DNA of 64,000 bases from JAEUMD01 sp050246945 (GTDB lineage: Bacteria; Pseudomonadota; Alphaproteobacteria; Rhizobiales; Hyphomicrobiaceae): the NCBI GenBank assembly GCA_050246945.1, contig JBFWVC010000010.1:145253-209252 (forward strand), written 5' to 3'. Shown here piece by piece: positions 1 to 8,996 of the stretch (its first letter is position 1; each line of letters opens with the position of its first letter). A program made the position numbers and the translations under genes. Under the pieces are notes generated by a model that saw only the letters and a list, made by a program, of their open reading frames with translations, did not search any database and was not told the origin of the DNA.

Positions 1-1
1 C

Positions 2-1747
2 GTTTTGGCGAACGACGACGTCTTGAAGCAAACTGCCAATCCCAATCAGTGGGTCCTGCAGACTGGTGATTACTTTAACCAGCGCTATTCAAAGCTGGAT
101 CAAATCAACAAAGACAACGTGAAAAACCTGAAGGTCGCCTGGACCTTCTCGACGGGTGTGCTTCGTGGCCACGAGGGATCTCCCATCGTCGTCGGCGACA
201 CGATGTACGTCCACACTCCGTTTCCCAACATCGTCTATGCTCTCGACCTGAACAACGATGGCCGGATCATCTGGAAGTATGAGCCCAAGCAGGATCCGTC
301 GGTCATTCCGGTCATGTGCTGCGACACGGTGAATCGCGGCCTCGCATATGCCGATGGGAAGATCTTCCTGCATCAGGCTGACACGACGGTCGTAGCTCTC
401 GATGCCAAGAACGGCAAAGAGATCTGGAAGGCCGTGAACGGCGACCCGAAGAAGGGCGAGACCAACACCGCGACCGTTCTGCCGGTCAAGGACAAGGTCA
501 TTGTCGGCATCTCCGGCGGCGAGTTCGGCGTGCAGTGCCACGTGACCGCCTACGACATGAACTCGGGCAAGAAGGTCTGGCGCGCCTATTCGGTCGGTCC
601 GGACGATCAAATCCTGTTCGATCCTGAGAAGACCATGTCGCTCGGCAAGCCGGTCGGCAAGGACTCCTCCATTAAGACCTGGCAGGGCGACCAGTGGAAG
701 ATCGGCGGCGGCTGCACCTGGGGCTGGTATTCCTACGATAAGGATCTGAACCTGATGTACTATGGTTCGGGCAATCCTTCGACGTGGAACCCCTCTCAGC
801 GCCCGGGCGACAACAAGTGGTCGATGACCCTGTTCGGTCGTGACGTCGACACCGGTGTGGCCAAGTGGGCCTACCAGATGACGCCGTTCGACGAGTGGGA
901 CTATGACGGCATCAACGAGGTCATCCTCGCTGACATCAAGGTGAAGGGTAAGGACCGCAAGGTCGCTGTCCACTTCGACCGTAACGGTTTGGGCTATACG
1001 CTCGACCGTGGTACGGGCGAACTGCTCGTCGCCGAAAAGTACGACCCGGTCGTGAACTGGACGACAGGCGTCGAGATGGATCCGTCCAAGCCGAACTATG
1101 GCCGTCCGTATGTCGTCGACAAGTACTCGACTGCGAAGAACGGAGCGGACGTCAACACGAAGGGCATCTGCCCTGCGGCTCTCGGCACGAAAGACCAGCA
1201 GCCGGCGACATTCTCGCCGAAGACTGGGCACTTCTATGTTCCGACGAACCACGTGTGCATGGACTACGAGCCCTTCAAGGTCTCCTACACGGCTGGTCAG
1301 CCCTACGTTGGCGCCACGCTGTCCATGTATCCTGCTCCGAACAGCCATGGCGGCATGGGCAATTTCATTGCCTGGGACGCTGGCGAGGGCAAGATCCTCT
1401 GGTCGAAGCCTGAGCCGTTCTCGGTATGGTCGGGTGCACTCTCGACTGCTGGCGACGTCGTCTTCTACGGTACGCTCGAGGGCTACCTGAAGGCCGTCGA
1501 TCCGAAGGATGGCAAGGAGCTCTTCAAGTTCAAGACTCCGTCAGGCATCATCGGCAACGTCATGACCTATGGTCACAAGGGCAAGCAGTACGTTGCTGTC
1601 CTTTCGGGCATCGGTGGCTGGGCCGGCATCGGTCTGGCAGCAGGTCTGACCAACCCGAACGACGGTCTCGGCGCAGTGGGCGGCTACGCTGGCCTGAAGA
1701 ACTACACCGCTTTGGGTGGCGTTCTGACGGTCTTCACGCTGCCCTGA
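2..1747 (+). CDS. xoxF: XoxF lanthanide-dependent methanol dehydrogenase (5' end outside window)
   Basis: Periplasmic PQQ enzyme oxidising methanol to formaldehyde (or further to formate) and passing electrons to the cytochrome XoxG. The visible 580 residues form the quinoprotein beta-propeller. A vicinal Cys-Cys pair lies at window residues 105-106, as in PQQ alcohol dehydrogenases. The active-site stretch DEWDYDG has the catalytic Asp (codon 899-901) and, two residues on, the extra Asp (codon 905-907) that marks the lanthanide-binding XoxF type; calcium-type MxaF has Ala there. The reading frame stays open to the left edge and the first visible residues look like mature protein after signal cleavage, so the TTG at 5 is not a real start; the signal peptide lies upstream. 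Followed by a strong hairpin terminator and xoxG. Confidence 0.97.
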   Translation, partial: VLANDDVLKQTANPNQWVLQTGDYFNQRYSKLDQINKDNVKNLKVAWTFSTGVLRGHEGSPIVVGDTMYVHTPFPNIVYALDLNNDGRIIWKYEPKQDPSVIPVMCCDTVNRGLAYADGKIFLHQADTTVVALDAKNGKEIWKAVNGDPKKGETNTATVLPVKDKVIVGISGGEFGVQCHVTAYDMNSGKKVWRAYSVGPDDQILFDPEKTMSLGKPVGKDSSIKTWQGDQWKIGGGCTWGWYSYDKDLNLMYYGSGNPSTWNPSQRPGDNKWSMTLFGRDVDTGVAKWAYQMTPFDEWDYDGINEVILADIKVKGKDRKVAVHFDRNGLGYTLDRGTGELLVAEKYDPVVNWTTGVEMDPSKPNYGRPYVVDKYSTAKNGADVNTKGICPAALGTKDQQPATFSPKTGHFYVPTNHVCMDYEPFKVSYTAGQPYVGATLSMYPAPNSHGGMGNFIAWDAGEGKILWSKPEPFSVWSGALSTAGDVVFYGTLEGYLKAVDPKDGKELFKFKTPSGIIGNVMTYGHKGKQYVAVLSGIGGWAGIGLAAGLTNPNDGLGAVGGYAGLKNYTALGGVLTVFTLP

Positions 1748-1770
1748 GCCTGAAGCTTCCGTATCCAATG

Positions 1771-1800
1771 CCGGCGCGGGGAAACTCCCCGCGCCGGTTT
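1771..1800 (+). terminator. Intrinsic terminator after xoxF
   Basis: Perfect 11-bp GC stem (1771-1781 with 1787-1797), 5-nt loop, then a short T run, beginning 24 bases after the xoxF stop. It probably limits read-through so that xoxF is expressed well above xoxG and xoxJ. Confidence 0.8.
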
Positions 1801-2014
1801 CCATGTAATGTGGGTCCTCGGTCTTGCCGACCTGCTATGTCGCAGGGACGGACTCGTGAAATCCGCAGATCGAAAGAGGTTCGCTGGCGAAGTTGTTCAA
1901 GAGAGTTTGAACATCCGTGAATGGGTTTATCAAACCTTATGCGCACACATGCCGTATGAAGGGCATGACCACGGGCTAAGTTGCGATCTAGCAAAAAAAA
2001 CGCACGAAAACCAA

Positions 2015-2590
2015 ATGAGGAAGCGCGTGACGAGATTGAGACTTCTGGCAACTGCCACCGCCGCGTTCATCGTGGGCGCTGCCGGATTGAATGCCCTCCC
2101 GGCGAACGCCGTGGGTCCGGAAATGGTCACCCTCGAGGATGGCTCGAAGACGCAGAAGGGCTCCAAGCCTGAGGACGGTAAGTGGATGACGCCAGATGGC
2201 GAACCGACCTACCGTGTCAAACCCGACGGCACGCTCGACTGGTATACATATTCCGGCTTCCGCCGCTATCACTCTGAATGCCACGTCTGCCACGGACCAG
2301 AGGGTGAGGGTTCAACCTACGCTCCGGCACTGAAGGATTCGCTCAAGACGATGTCCTACAGCGATTTCATCGGTGTTGTGGCGAGCGGCCGCATCCGCCA
2401 CCTCCCTGGCGGCCAAGAAAGCGTCATGCCGGCACTCGGCGATAACAAGAACGTCATGTGCTACATCGACGACATCTACGACTATCTGAAAGCGCGCTCG
2501 GATGGCGCGTTGGGCCGCGGCCGACCCGTCGGTCGCGACGACAAGCCTGAAGCTGCCAAGGCATATGACAAGGCCTGCTTCGGTGAGTAA
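2015..2590 (+). CDS. xoxG: XoxG, c-type cytochrome electron acceptor of XoxF
   Basis: Periplasmic cytochrome c (191 aa) that takes electrons from XoxF. The ATG at 2015 gives a clean signal peptide (RKRVTRLRLL, then a hydrophobic core, cleavage near ANA at 30-32). One haem site, CHVCH, is at residues 89-93, and a likely axial Met is in the ESVMPALG stretch near residue 138. The open frame extends upstream to 1808 but that part has no signal peptide and overlaps the xoxF leader, so it is not used. It sits between xoxF and xoxJ, the standard order in methylotrophs. Identification rests on context plus the single CxxCH and size. Confidence 0.9.
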   Translation: MRKRVTRLRLLATATAAFIVGAAGLNALPANAVGPEMVTLEDGSKTQKGSKPEDGKWMTPDGEPTYRVKPDGTLDWYTYSGFRRYHSECHVCHGPEGEGSTYAPALKDSLKTMSYSDFIGVVASGRIRHLPGGQESVMPALGDNKNVMCYIDDIYDYLKARSDGALGRGRPVGRDDKPEAAKAYDKACFGE

Positions 2591-3428
2591 TCGGATCGTA
2601 GTGTTGGCTCTCGCGTTGCTCGCGGTCCTCGGCGGAACCAATACCGCCGGGGCCGTCGAGGGCCAGAAGGCTGATCTCGTCAACCGGCGCGTGCTTCGCG
2701 TGTGCGCAGATCCCGCCAACATGCCCTTCTCCAACCAGAAGGGCGAGGGGTTCGAAAACAAGATTGCCGACATTGTCGGCGCGGCGCTCGGCATCCCTGT
2801 CGAATACACCTGGTTTCCGCAGGCAACGGGCTTCATTCGCCGCACGCTCTTCGCCAAGGCATGCGACGTCGTCATCGGATATGCCCAAGGTGACGAGTTG
2901 GTTCTCAACACCAATCACTACTATCGGTCCACCTACGCGATCTTGTACCGCAAGGGAGGTGCTCTCGACGGAGTCGACAGCCTCGCCGACGAAAAGTTGA
3001 AGGGCAAGCACATCGGCATAATCGCCGGCACACCGCCGGGCGACATCATGTCGAAGCTCGGTCTCATGCCGTTCGCCAAGCCATACCCTCTCACTGTCGA
3101 TCGCCGCTATGAATCGCCGGCCGAGCGCATGATTGAGGACATTCGTTCAGGCAATATCGACGCAGGCATTCTGTGGGGACCGATTGCTGGATATTTCTCA
3201 AAGAAGGGTGGCGAGCCGCTCGTGGTCAAGCCTCTCGTCAAAGAGTCGTTTGGTCCGCGCATGGCCTACCGCATCACGATGGGTGTTCGCCAAGGCGATG
3301 ATGTATGGAAGCGCCAGCTCAATCAGATCATCGCTCAGAACCAGGGTAAGATCGACAAGGTGTTACTGGACTACGGCGTGCCGCTGCTGGACGAGCAGAA
3401 CAACCTGATCACGGTTCCGCGCAACTGA
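2565..3428 (+). CDS. xoxJ: XoxJ, periplasmic binding-protein-like partner of XoxF
   Basis: Member of the MxaJ/XoxJ family of quinoprotein-dehydrogenase-associated substrate-binding-like proteins, thought to help activate or mature the dehydrogenase. About 287 aa with a signal peptide ending near TAGA and a bilobed binding-protein fold signature (VLRVCADPANMPFSNQKGEG near the mature N-terminus). The gene overlaps the 3' end of xoxG, so the pair is probably translationally coupled. Two starts are plausible: ATG at 2565 (used) and GTG at 2583, eight bases before the xoxG stop; both leave a working signal peptide. Confidence 0.92.
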   Translation: MTRPASVSNRIVVLALALLAVLGGTNTAGAVEGQKADLVNRRVLRVCADPANMPFSNQKGEGFENKIADIVGAALGIPVEYTWFPQATGFIRRTLFAKACDVVIGYAQGDELVLNTNHYYRSTYAILYRKGGALDGVDSLADEKLKGKHIGIIAGTPPGDIMSKLGLMPFAKPYPLTVDRRYESPAERMIEDIRSGNIDAGILWGPIAGYFSKKGGEPLVVKPLVKESFGPRMAYRITMGVRQGDDVWKRQLNQIIAQNQGKIDKVLLDYGVPLLDEQNNLITVPRN

Positions 3429-3502
3429 ACCTGGCTACGTGTCCACCGCCAAGATCGTCGACTTGAACGTGCAGATCGCGCCACCGACGGAGCACCGGTC
3501 AC

Positions 3503-4126
3503 ATGCCCAATCGTGAAGAGCGCTTGTGCTTGTTGCTCGTGCATCTGCGCTCCCCGCGTTGCGCAGCCGCGAGATGTGCCGCCTTGGTCCTGGCTCTTGT
3601 CTTTTGCGTGCCTTTGGCACTGGCCCAGCAGCACTCGACAGCCCCCGTTGAGTTGGCTGAGCCAGCCGACTACCGCATGAACGATTATCGCTCCCCCGTT
3701 CCCAAGACGTTGAGCGGAGCCCGTGTTGTCGACGCGGATGGCGCCGCAACCCTGCTCAAGCGCGAGGGGGCGATCTTCATCGATGTTTATCCTCAAGCTC
3801 CCAAGCCTCCGGGCATCCCCGCCAACGCCGTCTGGCGTACGCCGAAGCACAAAAGTATCGACGGTGCGCTCTGGCTGCCGAACGTCGGCTACGGCAAGCT
3901 CGCCGCAGGACCTGAAGCCTATTTCAGATCCAGCCTCGAGCGCATGACAAACGGGGCGAAGGATAAGACTCTCATCTTCTTCTGCCTCAGGGACTGCTGG
4001 ATGTCATGGAATGCGGCAAAGCGGGCCATCGCCTGGGGCTACACGAAGGTGGTCTGGTTTCCCGATGGCGCCGACGGCTGGCAGGAACTCGGCAACGTAT
4101 TGGTCGATGTGAAGCCTGAGCCGTGA
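3503..4126 (+). CDS. PQQ-dependent catabolism-associated CXXCW rhodanese-like protein
   Basis: Exported rhodanese-fold protein (207 aa) of the family found beside PQQ alcohol dehydrogenases and defined by a CXXCW-type motif; here the motif is CLRDCW, Cys161 and Cys165, with the spacing C-x3-C-W. The N-terminus (to about residue 42, ending LALAQ) looks like a signal peptide. The rest carries the rhodanese-like IDVYPQ strand and the DGADGW loop. The exact reaction is not known; the paired Cys suggest a redox or sulfur-handling role in the periplasm serving XoxF. It follows xoxJ by 74 bases, so is likely co-transcribed. Confidence 0.88.
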   Translation: MPNREERLCLLLVHLRSPRCAAARCAALVLALVFCVPLALAQQHSTAPVELAEPADYRMNDYRSPVPKTLSGARVVDADGAATLLKREGAIFIDVYPQAPKPPGIPANAVWRTPKHKSIDGALWLPNVGYGKLAAGPEAYFRSSLERMTNGAKDKTLIFFCLRDCWMSWNAAKRAIAWGYTKVVWFPDGADGWQELGNVLVDVKPEP

Positions 4127-4208
4127 GGACGTGCAGCGTCCACTGATTGGCCGGTCTCTTCCGCCTTATGCGTCGCCAGCGCATCCCTGTGAGACCGGCG
4201 CGCGCTAT

Positions 4209-4255
4209 GCATGTTTAGCTGAAGTGTGGAGCGGTTCGGCGTGAAAAACATGCTC
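4209..4255. repeat. Dispersed palindromic repeat, family A, copy 1
   Basis: Imperfect hairpin: outer arms GCATGTTT / AAACATGC, inner arms based on GCTGAA / TTCGGC. Ten bases separate it from copy 2. Other copies are at 8805, 37822 and 57243, all intergenic. Confidence 0.75.
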
Positions 4256-4265
4256 AAGGACAGGC

Positions 4266-4314
4266 GAGCATGTTTAGCTGAAGTGTGGAGCGGTTCAGCG
4301 TGAAAAACATGCTC
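4266..4314. repeat. Dispersed palindromic repeat, family A, copy 2
   Basis: Near-identical direct copy of the element at 4209, with inner arms GCTGAA / TTCAGC. The similarity to copies at 8805 and 37822 continues about 60 bases to the right (CGGATC ... GAACGCGATC), so the full unit is roughly 110 bp. The remaining gap 4127-4525 shows no convincing gene. Confidence 0.75.
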
Positions 4315-4525
4315 GAAACAATGGACCGGATCTCGTGCGTGTTCCCACGGAACATGAACGCGATCCGATCCTGGACTGCTCTGGTGAGGGCGAATGGCGA
4401 TTGTCGCGCTCCTTTTCGGGAAGTTCACGCCGCGCAAAGCGAAGCACGCCGGCGAGGGCGGCGTGTCGGTTCGCACGGCACGCGTCGTGATACCCATGTC
4501 ACGGAAACCGGATGTGCCGCGCTTC

Positions 4526-5719
4526 CTACATCGTCAGTCTAAGGCCCGTAAGCTCGTTGGCAATTCTGCGGAACGCGTCGCGGAGCTCGCTTTCGTTGCG
4601 AGCATCGAAGAAATAGCTCGATTTGGAAGCGCACTGCTTCAGGATCGTGAGAGCTGAGTTGGGTGCCTCGAAGCCGACCGAGAACACAGTGACATTTGAA
4701 GACTTGATGTTCGCGCAAAGTTTCAGCGATTGCTGGGGCGAGTCGCCGTTGGTTTTTTCATATGATGTGTTGAATTCGCCGTCCGTCATGATGATTACAG
4801 CCTTCATCGCCTCCGGATCCTCGTAGGTTCGCGGTGCGCTGTTCGATGGCCAGAACGACGCCCAATGCGGTGAGATGAGGTACCACGCCCACGCGATTCC
4901 GAGATGTCCGGCCGTGGACCCGCCCGCGGTCAGGGAGTTGATTTGCGATTCCACTGCCGGCACATCGTTCGAGAGAGGGAAGATCGTGCTGCTCGTGCAT
5001 GAGCTGGTCCTTCTGCCCAGTGGCGCGCCGAACGGACTGGCATCCGTGAATGCCTGGCCGCCTGTGCGCTCGGTGACGCAGCCATGAGAGAGTCTCACGC
5101 CGGTGGCGGCTTGGGCGAACTGACCCGCGTTGACTGCACTCGAATAGGGGGCGATGGCAATCTTGTTCTTGGAGGGACCATGCGTATCGTCGAGCACTAT
5201 CTCGGCGAGGTCCTTTGCTGCGTCCCGGAGTGACTGGATCTTGGCGCCGGCCATCGAGCCGCTGACGTCGAGCATCATGCCTAGCTCGATGTCCCTGGCG
5301 CTGTAGATGGCACTCGCAGACAACGTCGTGCGGAAATCACCAGAGTGAAACACACGCCCGACAGACGTCGGAAGCACCGCGTCGGCCGAGACGGAAATCG
5401 CACTCTTGTTTCGATCGATGCTCACCGACAAGTTCTCGAGCCGTCCCTCCATCTGCGTCACCTGTCGAAGGTTGGCGTGGAAGTAGCTTGCTGCAAGGGC
5501 ATAGAGCTCGCTGTCAGTCATGCCGCTGAGTCGCAACTCTCTAGCCGTGGCGAGTGCTGCGGCGTCGAGCGCGGAGATGGCCCGCGACGTCAGACGGTTG
5601 ATGCGCGAGGCATCAATGGCGATCGCCGATGAGGCGAGCAGGACGAACACGCTCAATCCGAAGATGATCGCGACCGACCCCCCGCCATCCTTGGTGAAGC
5701 GCCGAAAAAGCTCTTGCAT
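4526..5719 (-). CDS. TadG-like pilus-associated protein with VWA domain
   Basis: 397 aa. A single membrane helix at residues 15-36 follows a short positive N-terminus, as in TadE/TadG pseudopilin-like proteins of Flp pili. A von Willebrand factor A domain follows with a complete MIDAS motif DVSGS at residues 151-155 and a later MTDGEFN strand. Most of the protein would be extracytoplasmic. No other tad or flp genes are in the window, so this is an orphan and its role (adhesion or surface assembly) is inferred. The 290 bases upstream are unusually AT-rich. Confidence 0.8.
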   Translation of the reverse strand: MQELFRRFTKDGGGSVAIIFGLSVFVLLASSAIAIDASRINRLTSRAISALDAAALATARELRLSGMTDSELYALAASYFHANLRQVTQMEGRLENLSVSIDRNKSAISVSADAVLPTSVGRVFHSGDFRTTLSASAIYSARDIELGMMLDVSGSMAGAKIQSLRDAAKDLAEIVLDDTHGPSKNKIAIAPYSSAVNAGQFAQAATGVRLSHGCVTERTGGQAFTDASPFGAPLGRRTSSCTSSTIFPLSNDVPAVESQINSLTAGGSTAGHLGIAWAWYLISPHWASFWPSNSAPRTYEDPEAMKAVIIMTDGEFNTSYEKTNGDSPQQSLKLCANIKSSNVTVFSVGFEAPNSALTILKQCASKSSYFFDARNESELRDAFRRIANELTGLRLTM

Positions 5720-6009
5720 GGGATCACTCCCTCAAAATGCACGTAGCGGAAAGTCAGTGCAGATGTAATGAATGGATAATGTACGGAAATCAGAGAAATA
5801 CACGGAAATAGGAAAAATATCGTTTTCATAAAATGAATTTTTTTAGCTTCTGCCGCAAATTTTAAGAATTGGATTTCCGGATCGGAACAGCGATTCATGA
5901 ATCGATAATGAAAAGGCCGCGAGCTCTTTATGCTTCGCTCCAGCGGCGGGCTCCGGTTCTTGCTGGAGCAGCGCAGGCAATGCCAGTCGATGTGCGCCGG
6001 CTGATGTCC
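5720..6009. other. AT-rich intergenic segment upstream of the TadG-like gene
   Basis: The stretch about 5755-5900 contains runs such as GAATTTTTTTAG and is far more AT-rich than the surrounding DNA. It lies upstream of the - strand TadG-like gene and may hold its promoter; no gene is visible in it. Confidence 0.5.
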
Positions 6010-6741
6010 CTATTTTTCCATGAGATTCCGGATCGCTTGGCCGATCGCAAAAGCACGCTGCTCGATGAGCACGGGAATTTCGCAGGCGATGGGGATGTTT
6101 TGCTGGCGCTCCTGGAATACGCGCGCATCCCAGTCGTAGCGGGACTGCGCCTCCTGTGCCAGACGTGCCGCTTCCTGATCCTTCGGATTGGCATCCGAAG
6201 CCTTGAGGAGCTCGGCAAGCTTTGCACCGTCGGCCTCGAGTTTCTTGGAGCGCAGGATCTGGCGCCGCTGGAACTTCTCGATGCCGTCGACGACCGAGGA
6301 ACGAGTCTCATTGATCTCCGCAAGGGTTGCCGAGAATAGCTCGGCAAGCTTCTTATCCCGCTGTTCCGCGGGCAATGCATCGGCAAAAGCAGTGATGTCT
6401 TTTTCCACTTCGTCCATAGGAATGCGCCGGCTGGCGATGATGGGCACGAGCTTGCGGATGGTCTCGTCGTCTGAAGATTTACCCTCGCTTGCGATCGCCG
6501 GACCGTCCCACATCTGCACCGCCGTGAGCACCTGCAACTTGTGCTGTACGCATGGCCAGTCGGCGTTCGCCGACATCGCTGAGGCAGCCGCATCGCTCGC
6601 GGCCTTGTCGTCCGGCGGAAGTTGCGGCGCGGTAGGTTGCTCTTGCGCGCATGCCTGTCCTGCCATTATCGCCAGTCCGATAAGTACAGCGGTTACGCCA
6701 CGTGGCATTCGGAGTTGGATCGGAAGATTATTGCAGGTCAT
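6010..6741 (-). CDS. Exported hypothetical protein of the PQQ/ABC operon
   Basis: 243 aa with a signal peptide (hydrophobic core AVLIGLAIMAGQA, cleavage near ACAQ) and a mature part that is helical and rich in Ala, Glu and Lys, with Cys near each end. I do not recognise a named domain. It starts 18 bases after the ABC permease stop and has a good ribosome site (AAAAGG), so it belongs to the same operon; a start at 6708 is the alternative. Small exported proteins of unknown function are common in PQQ/lanthanide-linked ABC clusters, which is the only functional hint. Confidence 0.75.
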   Translation of the reverse strand: MTCNNLPIQLRMPRGVTAVLIGLAIMAGQACAQEQPTAPQLPPDDKAASDAAASAMSANADWPCVQHKLQVLTAVQMWDGPAIASEGKSSDDETIRKLVPIIASRRIPMDEVEKDITAFADALPAEQRDKKLAELFSATLAEINETRSSVVDGIEKFQRRQILRSKKLEADGAKLAELLKASDANPKDQEAARLAQEAQSRYDWDARVFQERQQNIPIACEIPVLIEQRAFAIGQAIRNLMEK

Positions 6742-6759
6742 TCTTGCAACCTTTTCGGT

Positions 6760-7776
6760 TCAGCCGCCGCCGGGCCCGCCACGCCGTGCGATCAATCCCT
6801 TCGACGGATTGTAGGCAAAGATGGCGGCGCTTAGGAACAGGATGGTGCAGCCGACTACGGCCATCAGGTGCGTGAGGTCGATACCGCCACCCTCGAGCTG
6901 TGGCCCGATTTGGCCATAGAGAGCAAAGCGGATGAGTTCGACCGCATGCGTGAACGGATTGAGCTCGGCCAGCGTCGCCAGGAGCGGACTCGACTCGCGC
7001 AGGCGCCAGACTGGGTAGAGCGCCGACGACATGAAGAACATCGGAAAAATGACGAAGTTCATCACGCCCGCGAAATTTTCCAGCTGCTTGATCACCGAAG
7101 ACATGAACAGAGCGATCGAGCCGAGCATCAGGCCAGACAGGATCAATGCAGGCAGCAGCGTGACGTATCCCATCGGCATGGGGTCGACATTGCCAAGTTG
7201 CGCCAGCGTTGTGGCGATGTTGTTGAAAAATGCGCCGGCTGAAGCCGCGAACCCGTCGGACTGCAGCGTCTCGAACAGCGGTGTGTCCCACGTCCAGGCT
7301 TCCCAGAGCCGTGCCACGAGCAGGAATACGTAGGCCTGCAGAACCGCGACGAAGACACCGCCACTGAGTTTGGAGATGAGCAGGAACGAGCGTGGGAATG
7401 GGCTGACGAGGAGCGTCCGCATCGCGCCGGTTTCGCGGTCGTACACCATCGAAAGCGACGACTGCATCGCATTGAACAGCAGGATCATGCCGACCAGACC
7501 AGGGGTCACGAATGTTTCGTAGAGCACGTAAGTCGTATAGGGTGGAATGATCGAAACGCCGAGAACCTGCCGGAACCCGGCGGCGAAGATGAACAGCCAG
7601 ATGAGAGGTCGCACCAGCGCCGACAAGAAGCGTTCCCGCTGGTGCAGGAAGCGCAGCACCTCGCGCCAGACGATGCCACGGAAGCAATTGAGGTAGGCGC
7701 CAAGCCCCATGCGGTACGCCTTGGCAGGCTTTTGCGCCTGGACGCTGTCTGAGAGTGTTGCGGTTTCAGTTCTCAT
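6760..7776 (-). CDS. ABC-2 type permease, PQQ-dependent alcohol dehydrogenase system (PedC-like)
   Basis: 338 aa inner-membrane protein with about six hydrophobic segments, in the ABC-2 exporter family. It overlaps the upstream ATPase by four bases (ATGA), so the two are translationally coupled and form one transporter. The family accompanies PQQ alcohol dehydrogenases in the ped cluster of pseudomonads and in lanthanide-linked loci of methylotrophs. Substrate and direction are not shown by the sequence; ABC-2 permeases are usually exporters, yet the operon also has a binding protein. Confidence 0.85.
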   Translation of the reverse strand: MRTETATLSDSVQAQKPAKAYRMGLGAYLNCFRGIVWREVLRFLHQRERFLSALVRPLIWLFIFAAGFRQVLGVSIIPPYTTYVLYETFVTPGLVGMILLFNAMQSSLSMVYDRETGAMRTLLVSPFPRSFLLISKLSGGVFVAVLQAYVFLLVARLWEAWTWDTPLFETLQSDGFAASAGAFFNNIATTLAQLGNVDPMPMGYVTLLPALILSGLMLGSIALFMSSVIKQLENFAGVMNFVIFPMFFMSSALYPVWRLRESSPLLATLAELNPFTHAVELIRFALYGQIGPQLEGGGIDLTHLMAVVGCTILFLSAAIFAYNPSKGLIARRGGPGGG

Positions 7777-8552
7777 GCCGCATCGAGCTCCTCGGTCCCC
7801 GTCATTTTGCGGAATGCGCGCCGCAGGTCCGTTTCCCCCGATTGAGCGAGCAACTCCGGCACACTACCCGCGAACAGCACTCGCCCGCGATGCAAGAGCA
7901 CGATGCAGTCGGTCTGGTTAATTTCATCGATCAGGTGCGTGGCCCAGAGCACGCCCAGTCCGCGCGTCTCTACGAGTGAACGTACGATCGAAACGACGCT
8001 CTCGCGCGAGCCGATGTCGAGCCCCACTGTTGGTTCGTCGAGCAGTAGCAGATTGGGCTTGTGCAGAAGCGACCGTGCAATCTCCACGCGCCGCGCCTGG
8101 CCCCCCGACAGGTTCCGGATCTTTTCGGTCGCACGGTCCGCAAGGGAAACCGTCACGAGGGCCTCGTTCGAGCGCACCCGCGCCTCCGATGAGCCGATGC
8201 CGTGCAAGGCCGCGTGATAACGCAGGTTCTGGGCGAGCGTCAGATCCGCGTCGAGCGTCCGGCTCTGGAACACCACGCCCAGGCGCTGCAGCGCCAGCGT
8301 CGGTTGCCGTCGGACGTCGTGGCCGAGGATTCTAATCTCGCCGGACACGTTGTCGTAAAGTCGGGTGATGAGCGAAAATAGCGTCGACTTGCCGGCACCG
8401 TTCAGGCCGAGAAGAACGGTGAACGCCCCCTGCGGCACCTGCAGCGAGACGTTGTCGAGGGCCTTCTTCTCCCCGAAACTGTGGCTGACACCGTTGACGT
8501 ACAACGCTGCCGGTTCCGGGTCTGCGGGAGATTGTTTGGAAGGCTGGGTCAT
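7773..8552 (-). CDS. ABC transporter ATP-binding protein, PQQ-dependent system
   Basis: 259 aa nucleotide-binding subunit. Walker A GLNGAGKST at residues 49-57, signature LSGGQ at 148-152, Walker B LLLLDEPT at about 168-175, followed by the D-loop and switch His (ATHL). It powers the permease encoded next. The start at 8552 is chosen over 8585 because it gives the usual N-terminal length. Upstream is a 444-base gap carrying repeats, so ATPase, permease and exported protein may have their own promoter apart from the binding protein and propeller genes. Confidence 0.9.
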   Translation of the reverse strand: MTQPSKQSPADPEPAALYVNGVSHSFGEKKALDNVSLQVPQGAFTVLLGLNGAGKSTLFSLITRLYDNVSGEIRILGHDVRRQPTLALQRLGVVFQSRTLDADLTLAQNLRYHAALHGIGSSEARVRSNEALVTVSLADRATEKIRNLSGGQARRVEIARSLLHKPNLLLLDEPTVGLDIGSRESVVSIVRSLVETRGLGVLWATHLIDEINQTDCIVLLHRGRVLFAGSVPELLAQSGETDLRRAFRKMTGTEELDAA

Positions 8553-8804
8553 GATCGCCCTATGCTCCAGTGTCGAATGATCCAAACGTAGCGCCGCAGC
8601 AAAATTGCAGTGGTTTGCGGTAGAGGCAATCCGGCACCGGCGATAGCCATAATAGGCATGAGCAGCCGGGGCAATAACGTCAAGCCGATGCGCAAGGCAA
8701 CGGACCTCCCGGTTTGATGATCAAGAATTCCGCTGCATTGTCCGCGGCTGGCCCTCTATGCAAGCTTGTTGACCGGAATCACCTTCAACTCATTTTGCTA
8801 ACCA

Positions 8805-8852
8805 GAGCATGTTTGGCTGAAGTGCCCAGCGGTTCAGCGTGAACACATGCTC
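8805..8852. repeat. Dispersed palindromic repeat, family A, copy 3
   Basis: GAGCATGTTT ... ACACATGCTC outer arms and GGCTGAA / TTCAGC inner arms, matching the copies at 4209 and 4266. The similarity extends rightwards over GGATCGTGAGCGTG. Confidence 0.7.
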
Positions 8853-8884
8853 AAAGCAATGGGCTGGATCGTGAGCGTGGTCCC

Positions 8885-8933
8885 GTCAAAAGTGAAACGA
8901 TCCAGGAAACCAAGCGTCAGCGTCGGAACATTC
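8885..8933. repeat. Partial family B repeat
   Basis: Contains GTCAAA followed by GAAACCAAGCGTCAG and CGTCGGAACA, matching both ends of the 145-bp family B units at 62476 and 63739 but lacking the middle, so it looks like an internally deleted copy. Confidence 0.45.
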
Positions 8934-8996
8934 GGGTCGCGGTCACGAAGTTCGCCTTGAGATTGCAGTACGACGCTGCAAACTTTGCGAGCACGA

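Larger units (their letters stand above)
8553..8996. other. Repeat-bearing intergenic region splitting the PQQ/ABC operon
   Basis: 444 bases with no convincing gene. It holds family A copy 3 (8805-8852) and a shortened family B element (about 8885-8933). It separates two same-strand halves of what is usually a single gene set. Confidence 0.6.

Noticed and set aside
89..1348. 419-residue open frame opposite xoxF
   Set aside because: Antisense of a certain gene, with Arg/Val/Leu-rich composition typical of a shadow frame.
1808..2014. N-terminal extension of xoxG
   Set aside because: Would place 69 non-signal residues before an obvious signal peptide starting at 2015.
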